Both the position numbers and the translations under genes were made by a program. Below, one piece after another: positions 16,138 to 26,500 of a DNA stretch of 64,000 nucleotides (position 1 is its first letter; each line of letters starts with the position of its first letter). This stretch comes from Rosistilla ulvae (lineage in GTDB: Bacteria; Planctomycetota; Planctomycetia; Pirellulales; Pirellulaceae), in NCBI RefSeq assembly GCF_007741475.1, contig NZ_CP036261.1, forward strand, positions 5,891,798 to 5,955,797, read 5' to 3'. The notes beneath the pieces are model-generated. The model saw only the letters and a program-made list of their open reading frames with translations, did no database searches and was not told where the DNA came from.

Positions 16138-17496
16138 ATGACGAATAGGACACTCGATCCCCACGAGCCGCGCAGGGTGCTGTTGGTCGATGCTGCTGGC
16201 AAAGAACGCGACGCAACATCGCACTGGCTAACGCAGCGAGGGGACTGCGTTTCGACCGTCGCGACAACAGCCGAAGCGAACCGAATGACTGCGGCCCAGC
16301 GGTTTGACATCGTAGTCCTCGCACTCGAAGATCCCGCTCCCGAAGCGTTGACACTGATTACCCAACTGCGGTCCCAAAACGCGTCACTTCCGATTCTTGC
16401 AATTTGCCGTGACGCGTCGATCGCCGCAGCCAGCGATGCAATACATACCGACAAGTGCGACTTTCTCGTTAAACCGATTGCCTTGGATGATTTGGAATCG
16501 GCAATTCGCAAGATCAGCCGAACCGACGCGGTCCCCAACGGCAACAAACGCCAAACGCCCAAACCGCGAATCCGCCGCAGTGTGTCGCCGATCATCGGCA
16601 AATCGGTGGCGATCGAAGTGGTACATCAATGGATCGATCGCGTCGCCCCCTGCGAGATGCCGGTATTGATCGAAGGGGAAAGCGGGACGGGCAAAGAGTT
16701 GGTGGCGAGCGAAATCCATGCGGCCAGCCGCGTGGCCGACCGACCGATGATCACGATCAATTGCGCCGCGGTCCCAGCAACGCTACTGGAAAGCGAATTG
16801 TTCGGTCACGAAAAGGGAAGCTTCACCGGTGCGATCGCTACCAAACGCGGACTGTTTGAAATGGCCGATGGCGGCACTTTATTTGTCGATGAACTGGGCG
16901 AACTTGCCGGTGACTTGCAAGCCAAACTGCTGCGAGTGCTTGAGGATGGTCGAATCCGGCGCGTCGGATCGACTTGTGAACGCCAAGTCCATGTCCGCTT
17001 GCTGGCAGCGACGAACAAAAGGTTGGCCGACGAAGTCCGCGCCGGACGGTTTCGCGAAGACCTTTTCTACCGCATCAACGTGCTCGGAACCCGGCTGCCA
17101 GCACTCCGCGAACGGTCCGACGACATCGGTTTGTTAGTTGCGCATTTCCTAGGGCCCGGATGGACGCTTGGGGTTGGCGTCCTGCCGGTACTGGAACGCT
17201 ACACTTGGCCTGGAAACGTGCGGCAACTGAGCAACGCGATCGAACGATCAAAGGTCTTGTCGGCCGAACCGGGAATCGTTTCGGTCGATGATCTGCCCCC
17301 CGAGATCGTCGCCGCAAGCGGCGACCAACGGGTAGAAATCGGTGGCGACATCGACCTCGAAACAATCAACCGATCGCATGTATTAAAAGTCCTCCAACAG
17401 CACCGCGGCAACAAAGCCAAAACAGCGCGTGTGCTGGGCATCAACCGGCGTTCGTTGTACCGACTGCTAGACAAATACGGAGCCAACCAACGCTAA
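16138..17496 (+). CDS. sigma-54-dependent transcriptional activator with degenerate receiver
   Basis: 452 residues from the ATG at 16138, NtrC-like in layout. Residues 12-125 form a receiver domain in which the position of the phosphoacceptor Asp is Ala62 (FDIVVLALEDP) and only one of the usual two acidic residues is kept (Asp18); the Lys remains (FLVKP, Lys112). The AAA+ domain (about 150-385) has Walker A GESGTGKE (180-187), the sigma-54 contact loop as GSFTGA (227-232), Walker B GGTLFVDE, and the R-finger region (DLFYRINVL). A Fis-type helix-turn-helix ends the protein (AKTARVLGINRRSLYRLL). No histidine kinase is adjacent. The domain should drive open-complex formation by sigma-54 polymerase, but control cannot be by ordinary aspartyl phosphorylation. 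Confidence 0.9.
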   Translation: MTNRTLDPHEPRRVLLVDAAGKERDATSHWLTQRGDCVSTVATTAEANRMTAAQRFDIVVLALEDPAPEALTLITQLRSQNASLPILAICRDASIAAASDAIHTDKCDFLVKPIALDDLESAIRKISRTDAVPNGNKRQTPKPRIRRSVSPIIGKSVAIEVVHQWIDRVAPCEMPVLIEGESGTGKELVASEIHAASRVADRPMITINCAAVPATLLESELFGHEKGSFTGAIATKRGLFEMADGGTLFVDELGELAGDLQAKLLRVLEDGRIRRVGSTCERQVHVRLLAATNKRLADEVRAGRFREDLFYRINVLGTRLPALRERSDDIGLLVAHFLGPGWTLGVGVLPVLERYTWPGNVRQLSNAIERSKVLSAEPGIVSVDDLPPEIVAASGDQRVEIGGDIDLETINRSHVLKVLQQHRGNKAKTARVLGINRRSLYRLLDKYGANQR

Positions 17497-17883
17497 CAAC
17501 CAACAACCTTCCACCAAGACACCAAAAAGCCCAGCGGTGTGGAACGCCACGAGATGGCGGGGGCAAACAGCGCCCCAGTTACCGAAACACGAACCGGCAC
17601 ACGCGGCCGGTGGCGACGGTCGAGAGCGTATATCGGATCGGCCATTCGTTACAGCAGCACCAACAATCGCGTCCCCTTCGCTGCGTCTCCCAAGCGGTGC
17701 ATATCAATTCGAATCGGCAAAGCCTGCATAACCCCACCATCCCCCCTAGAGATAACCTCTTCCATTCCGCTGGCGAACCCCTCAAGACGGTTGCTGGTTT
17801 TCCACAGCTGTTTATCCTTTACAGTGAAAGCTTCGATTTAGTTTCACTTCGAGCCTGTCGATTGACGCGGGTACGGACGATCC
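17497..17883. other. 387-bp intergenic region
   Basis: No gene seen. An inverted repeat AGTGAAA (17823-17829)/TTTCACT (17842-17848) lies about 35 bp before the next start codon and could be an operator for the membrane-protein/MutS-like pair. Confidence 0.35.
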
Positions 17884-19311
17884 ATGAGCCAAATTCTATT
17901 CCATTATCAGCGCCCCGACCCAGTCACCTGGGTCTATCTGTCGTCGCTGCTGATCATTGGGTTGTTTTTTGTCTTCTATCGTGTGTGGAGCTTGCGAAAC
18001 GTCGACATCCTGCTGCTGCTGTTGTTATCCCCCGGCTTGCTGATGGTTCACGAAGGGCGTCAGCTGCGGATGGCGGGAGAAACGATTGTCGAAGCCGCCC
18101 ATCCGTCGCAGCCTACGATGCCGCCGGAGATCGCCGACCGTATCGAAGCAGCAACCCCCGATGAATTGCTGGGCATGGCCGACGCCACCACACGTGCAGC
18201 CCCCCCCAAGGTGCTTGTCGCGGGGGTCGACGTCGCCGACGTGGAACGATGGGGGTTCATGTGGCTACTGGGAGTCGCCGGGCTGATCTGCATCCGGATG
18301 ATCCTCGACCCGATCTTGGTCCGGCGCCCGTTGCTGGATCCCAACCTGTCGACCGGCGGGCTCTCCTTTATCGGGATCGCGATGTTCATCTTTTTGATGG
18401 CCAACGTGATCACCAGCACTGCAGAAATCCAGGCGGCGCAGGGTCCCAAGCCAGGCCCGGGATACCCGTTAGTCAATCGCTTGCCCGCGATTCCGACAAC
18501 GCCCGACGCGGAAGTCGCCGGCGTGGTGCAACCGGTTCGTTACGCGGGACTGGCTCGCGCGTTGGCGATCGCGTCGCAATTGGCGATCGTGCTGGGGCTG
18601 GTCTTCATCGGCCAATTTCACTTCAAGAACATCCGCGCCGGGGTTGGCGCCGCAGCGCTGTATCTTCTGCTGCCCTACACCGCGCAAACCACCGGACGGG
18701 TCGACCATGTGCTTCCCGCAGCGTTATTGATCTGGGCCGTCTTCTGCTATCGGCGACCGATCCTTTCGGGAATTTTCATCGGACTGGCCGCTGGACTGGT
18801 CTATTATCCATTGTTCCTGTTGCCGTTGTGGGTCAGTTTTTACTGGCAGCGCGGGCTGCGACGATTTATCTACGGCGTGGGGCTGACCGTCGCCGTCCTG
18901 GCAGCGTTGCTGTTCCTGGGTGAACGCGATCTGATCTTCGACCGCGTGCAACAGATGTTTGGCTTGTGGCTTCCGGTGACCGAAGGGTTGGCGGGGATCT
19001 GGGGCTTGGGCTGGAATCCAATCTGGCGGCTGCCGATCCTTGTCGCCTTTGGCGTGCTGAGCGGATTCTTTGCTTTCTGGCCAGGGCAAAAGAACCTCGG
19101 GACGTTGATGAGCTGTTCTGCAGCGGTGATGGCAGCCGCTCAGTTCTGGCACGGATACGGGGGTGGGCTGTACGTTGCTTGGTATCTTCCACTAATGTTG
19201 TTGACTGTTTTTCGCCCCAACTTGGAAGATCGCATCGCGCTGAAAGTGATTGGCAATGGACGTAAACGTATCGGAAACAACGAACTCGCCGCCGACAGCG
19301 AAGCCGCTTGA
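17884..19311 (+). CDS. polytopic membrane protein of unknown function
   Basis: 475 residues, about ten hydrophobic segments. A long periplasmic-type loop after the second segment is rich in Ala, Pro and Glu (about residues 58-120). The C-terminal half has the alternating helices and short loops of GT-C/DUF2029-like glycosyltransferase folds (YLLLPYTAQTTGRVDHVLPAALLIWAVFCYRRPILSGIFIGLAAGLVYYPLF), but no catalytic Asp motif can be assigned, so this is only a resemblance. The last 56 nt overlap the start of the MutS-like gene in another frame, indicating an operon. Confidence 0.6.
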   Translation: MSQILFHYQRPDPVTWVYLSSLLIIGLFFVFYRVWSLRNVDILLLLLLSPGLLMVHEGRQLRMAGETIVEAAHPSQPTMPPEIADRIEAATPDELLGMADATTRAAPPKVLVAGVDVADVERWGFMWLLGVAGLICIRMILDPILVRRPLLDPNLSTGGLSFIGIAMFIFLMANVITSTAEIQAAQGPKPGPGYPLVNRLPAIPTTPDAEVAGVVQPVRYAGLARALAIASQLAIVLGLVFIGQFHFKNIRAGVGAAALYLLLPYTAQTTGRVDHVLPAALLIWAVFCYRRPILSGIFIGLAAGLVYYPLFLLPLWVSFYWQRGLRRFIYGVGLTVAVLAALLFLGERDLIFDRVQQMFGLWLPVTEGLAGIWGLGWNPIWRLPILVAFGVLSGFFAFWPGQKNLGTLMSCSAAVMAAAQFWHGYGGGLYVAWYLPLMLLTVFRPNLEDRIALKVIGNGRKRIGNNELAADSEAA

Positions 19312-21208
19312 CCCACCGACCACCAGCGAACCTGGCAGCGCTCGGCAGCGTTATGTCCAGCGATTGGAAGAGCTGGCTGGTGAGGTGACCGGATTTGAGT
19401 CGCGGAATCGCCAACTGAATATCATCCGCGGGCTGCTGTTCTTTGGCGGCTTGATCTTGTTGATCGTCGGCTATGCCGCCGCTCAGGGAGCCTTGCTGCT
19501 GGTCGTCCCCGGCTGGATCCTGATGGCAAGTTTCATGGCAGTGATCACGTGGCACGAATACGTTCGCGATTCGATGACCGCGATCCGCCGCCGTCGCTCG
19601 CTGTACCGCCAACTGCTCGCCCGGCTCGACCGCCGCTGGTCGGAACTTCCCGTATTCGAGCTACCCGACGACGTGCCGTGGATCGACCGCAATGGCCGCG
19701 CGGTCGCGAAAGACCTCGATCTGTTTGGCGTCGGCTCGCTGTACCAGCTTGTTTCGCTGGCCGGAACCCAGCCGGGCAAACTGACTCTCGCCCAGTGGCT
19801 GTGCGGCCCGGCGATTCCCGAACAAGCTGCCGCGCGAAACCTCGCCGCTCGCAAACTCGCCAGCTTTCACAATCAGCGGGAAACCTTTTATGCCCGCGCC
19901 CGCGACGTCGCCGGCCAGACCGCATCGCCGGAGAACTTTGAAAGCTGGGCCGTCGCACCCGCTTGGTTGGCCGGACCGCGAGGCTGGATGTTGCCACTAG
20001 CGCGAGCGATCGCGATCACTCCATTTATCGTCTGGCCGTTGTGCGCGATCGGATTGATCTCGATCTCCGTCGCCGCAGCGATCCAACTGGTGGCGATTGC
20101 GATCGCGATCGTCGTGACCGTCGGCTTCCTGGGACCGGTCCACGAGATCTTCAAGTCGGTGGCGACGCGACGCGCCGAAGTCGAAAACTACATCAATCTG
20201 TTCGAAGCTGCCGACTGGATTCCCGAAGAGATCGAGATGCTTGGCCCGGTCCGCCAGCGGATTCTCGATCCTCAATCGGGAGCGATCGCGGGGCTTCGCG
20301 CGATGGGCGGTTTGTCGATGATGACCGGATTGCGACACGCTCCGATGCTGTTCCTGCCCTACGTTCTGCTGCAATTGATCGGGCTGTGGGACGTCCACGT
20401 GCTGGCGTTGATGGAGCGCTGGAAAGCTCGCTACGGCAGCGACGTTCCGGGCTGGTTCGACGCCTTGGGACAAATCGAAGCGATTCTCTCACTGGCGGCG
20501 TTGGCCGACGAATATCCGCAGTGGGCCGCGCCAACTTGGAACCAGGCAGGGCCCGAGGGGAAGGTAGCCGCACGCAGCCTTGGGCATCCGCTGCTGAAAG
20601 ACGCCGACCGCGTGGTCAACGATGCGGAGCTTGGCCCTGCCGGCACACTGCTGCTGGTGACCGGATCGAACATGTCGGGCAAAAGCACGCTGCTGCGATC
20701 GTTGGGGCTGAACATCAAACTGGCCGGTGCGGGATCGGTCGTCTGCGCCGAGCAATTCGAACTGCCAGCCTGCGAAGTCGCAACCAGCATCCGCGTCGAC
20801 GATTCGCTCCGCGAAGGCGTTTCGTTTTACATGGCCGAACTGAAACGGCTGCGCGAAGTCGTCGATCATGCGGAGCGATTGCACGCGTCGAAAGATCGGA
20901 TGTTGGTCTATCTGTTGGACGAAATCTTGCAGGGGACCAACAGCCGCGAGCGGCAGATCGCCGTCTCGACCGTGCTGGATCACTTGGTCCACATGCAAGC
21001 GATCGGAGCGATCAGCACGCACGATCTCGAATTGGCCGACGATCCGGCAATGCAATCGGTCGCCACGATCGTCCATTTCCGCGAGCACATCGAAACCGAC
21101 AAGTCGGGTCAGGAAACGATGACGTTCGATTACAAGATGCGCAGCGGCGTCACCCCGACGACAAACGCGATCCGGCTGCTGGAAATGGTCGGGCTGGGGA
21201 AGCGGTAA
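19256..21208 (+). CDS. membrane-anchored MutS-like ATPase
   Basis: 650 residues from the ATG at 19256 (a TTG at 19250 is also in frame). The N-terminal part has two predicted TM helices (about 60-105, GLLFFGGLILLIVGY and LLLVVPGWILMASFMAVI) and another hydrophobic pair near 245-285. The C-terminal third is a MutS ATPase: Walker A TGSNMSGKSTLLRS (about 467), Walker B VYLLDEILQGTNSRERQ (about 549), and the switch STHDLELADD. The mismatch-reading and connector domains of MutS are absent. By family knowledge this is the MutS-related group of unknown role rather than a repair protein. It overlaps the upstream membrane gene by 56 nt. Confidence 0.85.
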   Translation: MDVNVSETTNSPPTAKPLDPPTTSEPGSARQRYVQRLEELAGEVTGFESRNRQLNIIRGLLFFGGLILLIVGYAAAQGALLLVVPGWILMASFMAVITWHEYVRDSMTAIRRRRSLYRQLLARLDRRWSELPVFELPDDVPWIDRNGRAVAKDLDLFGVGSLYQLVSLAGTQPGKLTLAQWLCGPAIPEQAAARNLAARKLASFHNQRETFYARARDVAGQTASPENFESWAVAPAWLAGPRGWMLPLARAIAITPFIVWPLCAIGLISISVAAAIQLVAIAIAIVVTVGFLGPVHEIFKSVATRRAEVENYINLFEAADWIPEEIEMLGPVRQRILDPQSGAIAGLRAMGGLSMMTGLRHAPMLFLPYVLLQLIGLWDVHVLALMERWKARYGSDVPGWFDALGQIEAILSLAALADEYPQWAAPTWNQAGPEGKVAARSLGHPLLKDADRVVNDAELGPAGTLLLVTGSNMSGKSTLLRSLGLNIKLAGAGSVVCAEQFELPACEVATSIRVDDSLREGVSFYMAELKRLREVVDHAERLHASKDRMLVYLLDEILQGTNSRERQIAVSTVLDHLVHMQAIGAISTHDLELADDPAMQSVATIVHFREHIETDKSGQETMTFDYKMRSGVTPTTNAIRLLEMVGLGKR

Positions 21209-21319
21209 CCCCTCCTGCGGTCGCTCCATTGCGGCGCCGTTAAACTGGACATTTGGGCAATTCAATCGTCCCGATTGAACCAAGAGTCAGTCGCAGCTGG
21301 TGTTTCCCTGCAAAAACCG

Positions 21320-21373
21320 CTCTCAAAAAATTGACGCCTTGTCATTTTTGACGTCGCGTCATATTTTTGAGAG
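21320..21373 (+). promoter_or_regulatory. 54-bp dyad operator in front of the TetR gene
   Basis: The region is nearly symmetric from end to end. Outer arms CTCTCAAAAA (21320-21329) and TTTTTGAGAG (21364-21373) are complementary. Inside them lie two dyads, TGACGCCTTGTCA (21332-21344) and TGACGTCGCGTCA (21349-21361), the second with perfect 5-bp arms. The right arm ends at the base before the ATG. It is the likely binding site for the TetR product and would autoregulate the efflux operon. Confidence 0.7.
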
Positions 21374-22111
21374 ATGCAAACACTGACCCCCAAGCAGCAA
21401 CAGATTCGACAGCGAGAGACGCGAATTCTCGATCTCGCTCGCCCGATGATCGCCAACGGCGGCATCTCGGTCCTCAGCATGGATGCCATCGCGGCGGAGC
21501 TGAAGACCGCCAAAGGGACCGTCTACAACCACTTTCCGAACAAGGAAGAGATCGTCCTGGCACTGGCGATCCAAGCGGTCGAGTGCCGGTTGAGCCTGTT
21601 CAGTCACGCCGCAAGCCTCGACGGCTCCCCTCGCCAACGCGTCGCGGCGATCGGGATTGCATGTGAACTGTTCGTCGATCGCTTCCACGAACTGTTCCGG
21701 ATCGAACAGATCATCCGCCACGATGCGGTCTGGGATAAGACATCGCCGAAGCGGCAGGCGCTGCTGCGGGATTGCGAATCGCGGTGCATGCACACAGTCG
21801 CCACAGTCGTTCGCGATGCGATGGCCTGCGGCGACCTCGAGAACCAGACAACACACGCCGTCGAAGACATAGTGTTTGGTTTGTGGTCGCTTGTCTACGG
21901 CGGCCTGATGCTGGAACTGACAAGCCCATCGCTTGCCGATCTGGGAATCGAAAACGCTCGCCGGGCGATCCGCCGCAACTGCAACGGACTGTTGGACGGC
22001 CTGCAGTGGCAGCCGCTACACGATCCGAAATCTTACGAGCGATGGATCGAGAAGGTGCGAACGGATTTAAACCAGTGGTTAGACAATGAACACAAACTGG
22101 GTGAATCATGA
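21374..22111 (+). CDS. TetR/AcrR family transcriptional regulator
   Basis: 245 residues. The N-terminal helix-turn-helix is standard (ILDLARPMIANGGISVLSMDAIAAELKTAKGTVYNHFPNKEEIVLAL), with a divergent ligand-binding domain after it. It is the first gene of a TetR-HlyD-RND operon; its TGA overlaps the next ATG (ATGA). The start at 21374 is the only one that keeps the N-terminal helix, but it touches the operator palindrome, so the purine-rich GAGAG lies directly against the ATG with no spacing. A leaderless or weakly translated mRNA is possible. Confidence 0.88.
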   Translation: MQTLTPKQQQIRQRETRILDLARPMIANGGISVLSMDAIAAELKTAKGTVYNHFPNKEEIVLALAIQAVECRLSLFSHAASLDGSPRQRVAAIGIACELFVDRFHELFRIEQIIRHDAVWDKTSPKRQALLRDCESRCMHTVATVVRDAMACGDLENQTTHAVEDIVFGLWSLVYGGLMLELTSPSLADLGIENARRAIRRNCNGLLDGLQWQPLHDPKSYERWIEKVRTDLNQWLDNEHKLGES

Positions 22112-23475
22112 CCTCCGCACGAACCAGGTCGATGACGATGCTGGCGGCCGCTGCAGTCGTCGGCCCGGCGATTTTCTTCGCCGCCAACAACTGGACCGGC
22201 GCGTCGCAAGCTCGCCCCGACGCAGCGGCAACCATCGCCTCCGCCGCCGGATCGCGGCCGCTGCCGGTGACCACGCTTCAATTGGGACAACTCGCCGCCC
22301 CGCCGCGGATCGACGATTACCGCGGCACGATCCAAGCGAGCAAAGAAGCCGACCTCGCGTTTCGGCGCAGCGGCCGCGTCCTGTCGATAGCAGTGGAAGA
22401 GGGGGACATCGTCCGCCGCGGCCAGACATTGGCTCAATTGGAAGTCGACGACCTCGACGCGAGCGTCGAAGCGACCGAGGCGCGGATCGCCGAGGCCGAA
22501 GCGATGTTGGTCGAATTGGCAGCGGGTCCGCGAAAGCAGACGATCGCGGCAGCGGCGGCGGAGGTGAGCCGATTGACCGCGGCGGTCGAGCTGGCGCAGA
22601 TCACAACCGCTCGCGAACTGGAACTGCAGCGTTCGAACTCGTCCAGCATCCAGTCCTATGACAACGCAAGATTCCAGGCGGCGCAGCAGGAGTCGGCGTT
22701 GGAAGCGGCGGATCAACAATTGAAAGAGCTGCAAGCGGGCACGCGACCGGAACAGCTGGCCGCTCAACGCGCCCGCGTGGCGATGCTGCATGCCGAACTC
22801 AAAGGCTATCAAGTCGACCTCCGCGACGGCCGCATCGTCGCTCCATTTGATGGCGTCGTCGGCCGGCGGTTCCTCGACGAAGGCACGATCGCCAGTCCCG
22901 ATCGTGTCGTCCTGCGCGTGATTCAGACCGATCCGCTGGAAGCTAGATTTGGAGTCTCTCCCGAGGACACGCGAACGCTTTCACCGGGGCAAGAAGTAGC
23001 GGTCACGGTCGGACCGACGACGATCCAGGCGACCATCGGCCGGATCGAACCGGAACTCGATCGCAGCACGCGAACCCAAGCCGTGTTGGTAACGATCGAG
23101 CGCGACCGACAACGTCCCGATGGCAGTTATGCCGACGGGATCGTACCGGGCCGGACGGCCAGCCTTTCGTTGGGCGTTGCGCGGACCAGCGACACCGATT
23201 CTTATTGGGTACCGATCACTTCGCTGGCGCGGTCGACTCGCGGCCTGTGGTCGCTGATGCTGGTCGTCGAAGACGGTCCCGACCATTTCACGGTGCAACG
23301 TCGCGATGTTCAGGTATTGGAAACCGATACACGACTGGCGCGCATCAGCGGTGGCATGATCGCTGCGGGAGATCATGTTGTCGCGGCGGGACTGCATCGC
23401 TTGACGCCCGGCATGGCGGTCGCTCCCGTCGACAGCAAGAACGCTCACACCGCCGAGTCGTTGTCGTTGAACTAG
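22108..23475 (+). CDS. RND efflux periplasmic adaptor (HlyD/MFP family)
   Basis: 455 residues starting in the ATGA overlap with the TetR gene. An N-terminal hydrophobic anchor (MTMLAAAAVVGPAIFFAA) precedes a first barrel/lipoyl half (YRGTIQASKEADLAFRRSGRVLSIAVEEGDIVRRGQTLAQLE), an alpha-helical hairpin (about 115-225), the second lipoyl half (RIVAPFDGVVGRRFLDEGTIASP) and the beta-barrel and membrane-proximal domains. It should link the RND pump to an outer-membrane channel, which is not in this operon. Its substrate is unknown. Confidence 0.9.
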   Translation: MTSARTRSMTMLAAAAVVGPAIFFAANNWTGASQARPDAAATIASAAGSRPLPVTTLQLGQLAAPPRIDDYRGTIQASKEADLAFRRSGRVLSIAVEEGDIVRRGQTLAQLEVDDLDASVEATEARIAEAEAMLVELAAGPRKQTIAAAAAEVSRLTAAVELAQITTARELELQRSNSSSIQSYDNARFQAAQQESALEAADQQLKELQAGTRPEQLAAQRARVAMLHAELKGYQVDLRDGRIVAPFDGVVGRRFLDEGTIASPDRVVLRVIQTDPLEARFGVSPEDTRTLSPGQEVAVTVGPTTIQATIGRIEPELDRSTRTQAVLVTIERDRQRPDGSYADGIVPGRTASLSLGVARTSDTDSYWVPITSLARSTRGLWSLMLVVEDGPDHFTVQRRDVQVLETDTRLARISGGMIAAGDHVVAAGLHRLTPGMAVAPVDSKNAHTAESLSLN

Positions 23476-23515
23476 TCCACATTCGCAAGGACCGCTCCTG
23501 CACCGAACAAAACCC

Positions 23516-26500
23516 ATGAAGCAAACGCCAGCTCCCAACGCCGCGCAGCCACAAGGTGCCAGCGAAACCAATCGCCAAGGTTGGTCCAATCGCTTGGTCC
23601 ACGACAAACGTTCGTTGATCTTGATCGTTGCGTTGGTAGCGGTTGCAGGTTTGTCGAGCGTATCGATTTTGCCGCGGATGGAAGATCCGGTGCTGGTCAA
23701 GCGTGCCGCCCTTGTCGTCACGCGACTGCCCGGAGCCGACGCGTCGCGGGTCGAGGCGCTGGTGACCGAAAAGCTGGAAGACCGGCTGCGAGAAATCGAA
23801 GAGATCAAAGAGATGCGATCGCAGAGTCGTTCGGGAGTCTCGTCGATCTCGATCGAGCTGTTGGACCAGGTGACCGAATCGGAGATCGTGTGGTCGAAGA
23901 TTCGCAGCAAAATCGAAGACAGTTTGCCCGAACTGCCGGCCCAAGCGTCGCGGCCCGAATTCGACGATCTGGAAGTCCGCGCGTACGCGCGGATCCTGTC
24001 GGTCGTCTGGGACCTCGACACGCCCGTCGACTATGCCGTCTTGAGGCGGACTGCCAAACGCTTGCAGGACGCTTTACAGGGGATGCCGGGAACCGAATCG
24101 GTCGACCGATTTGGCGATCCCGGCGAAGAGATCCTTGTGCAAGTCGATCCGCAGCGAGCTGCCGCACTGAACCTCTCCGCCGCCGACATCGCGGCGCAGC
24201 TGCAACGCTTTGATGCGAAAGACGCAGCCGGACAGATGCGTGGCGCCGGGCTAGACCTTTCGCTGGAGGTCGGCAACCAATTTGATGATCTATCGGATGT
24301 CGGTCGGGCCGATGTGCGGGCGGCTGACGGACGGTTCGTTCGACTGGATCAGATCGCCGACGTTTCGCTCGCCACGCCGCAACCGATGCCTCGCATCGGC
24401 TGGCACCGCGAGCGACCGGCGATCACGCTGGGCGTGCTAATTCGCCCAGAGACGCGGATCGATTTGTGGTCGCTTGCGGCCGATCGAGTGGTCGATGATT
24501 TTGGCAGCGAACTTCCGACGGGGCTATCGATCTGCCGAGTGATGGACCAGAGCGGGTATGTTTCGGCGCGGCTCGAGAGCCTGCTGAGCAACCTGGCGAT
24601 GGGAGGCATCGCGGTCTGCGCGGTGATCCTGTGCCTGATGGGCTGGCGAAGCGCGATCGTCGTTGCCTCGGCGCTGCCGCTGACGATGTTGACCGTGCTG
24701 TTTGGAATGCACATTTTGAAGATCCCCGTCCACCAGATGTCGGTCACGGGCTTGATCATCGCACTGGGGCTGTTGATCGACAACGCGATCGTCGTCGCCG
24801 ACGAGATTCAAGTCGAAATGATGCACGGGCTAAGCCCCAGCGATGCGGTCGCCAAGACGGTCCGCAAGCTGGCGATTCCGTTACTCGGGAGCACGTTGAC
24901 GACAGCCTTTGCGTTTGCACCGATCGTATTGATGCCGGGACCAGCGGGAGAATTTGTCGGTTCGATCGCCATCAGCGTGATCATGGCGATCTTCGCTTCG
25001 CTGTTCTATTCGCTAACAGTGATCTCTGCATTTGCGGCCCTATTCATCCGCGCTGTCGATCCAAAATCGAAGCCGCACGGCGTGGCTAGCTTCTTGCAAT
25101 CGGGCATCTCGCCAACGTGGTTGATCGGCGGATACCGACGCCTGCTGACGCACTTGATCTCCCATCCGCGGCTGGCGATCGGAATCGCGGTGGTCTTGCC
25201 GGTTGCCGGTTTCAGCGTCGCACCGACGCTGGCTGAACAGTTTTTCCCGCCGGCCGACCGCGACCAATTTCATATCGAAGTTGAACTGGCAACTGGCGTT
25301 TCGATCGACGACACCCAGCGGGTAGCTAAGTTAATCGATGAGACGCTCGCGGACGAAGCGATCCAACAGATCGATTGGTACTTCGGCGAGAGCGCGCCGA
25401 CGTTTTATTACAACGTGCTGGCGAATCGCCGCGGGACGCCGAACTTTGGTCAAGCGATCATTCGCGTCTCCGAAGGGGTTTCGGTCAACGCGATGATCCG
25501 CCGACTGCAGACCTCGCTCGACGAAAAGGTTCCCGAGGCGCGGGTCTTGGTTCGGCAGCTGGAACAGGGACCGCCCTTTAACGCACCGGTGGAGGTGCGG
25601 ATTTTCGGCCCCGATCTGCTGAAGCTGCGCGAACTGGGAGAACAGGTCCGCGCGGTCCTGGCGGGCGTGCCCGAAGTGACGCATACGATGAGCCTGTTGA
25701 GCGAGACGCTGCCCAAGGTGCGGTTGCAAGTCGATCCGCAATCGGCAGCGATCGCCGGACTGTCGCCGTCGCAGATCTCGGCTCAAGTGCAAACCAACTT
25801 CGACGGACAACTTGCCGGTTCGGTGATCCAAGAGACCGAAGAACTGCCGGTTCGCGTGCGCGTCGAAGATCGGTCGCGGACCGAGATGTCGGGCGTTCGA
25901 TCGATGGAACTGGCCGCAGTCGGTGAGGAGGGGGCGCGGATGCTGCCGCTGCGAGCTGTCGCCGATTGGTCGCTGGAACCGGAGACGGGAGTGATCGTGC
26001 GATTGGATCGCCGGCGAATGAACGAGGTCAGCGCGTTCCTGACCGCAGGAACGCTACCGGCCAGCGCGCTGGCGGAGTTCCAAAAACGATTTGAGGCGAG
26101 CGGATTTGTTCTGCCTCACGGATACGAGCTGGCGTATGGCGGCGAAGCTTCGAAACGCGACGATGCGGTCGGCAACCTGATGGCCAGCGTCGGCTTGTTG
26201 ATGGTGATGATGGTCGCCACGCTTGTCCTTTCGTTTGGATCGTTCCGCCTGGCGGCGATCATCGGCTGCGTCGGATTCCTATCGATCGGGCTGGGCCTGG
26301 GATCGCTGTGGCTGTTCGGGTTCCCGTTTGGCTTCATGGCGATCATCGGCACGATGGGGCTGATCGGAATCGCGATCAACGATTCGATTGTGGTCCTGGC
26401 GGCGTTGCAAGAAGAACATGGCAAAGAGCCGGTAGGAACCGAGCCGATCGTGGAGACGATTGTCAGCTGCAGCCGGCACGTTATCGCGACGACGCTGACG

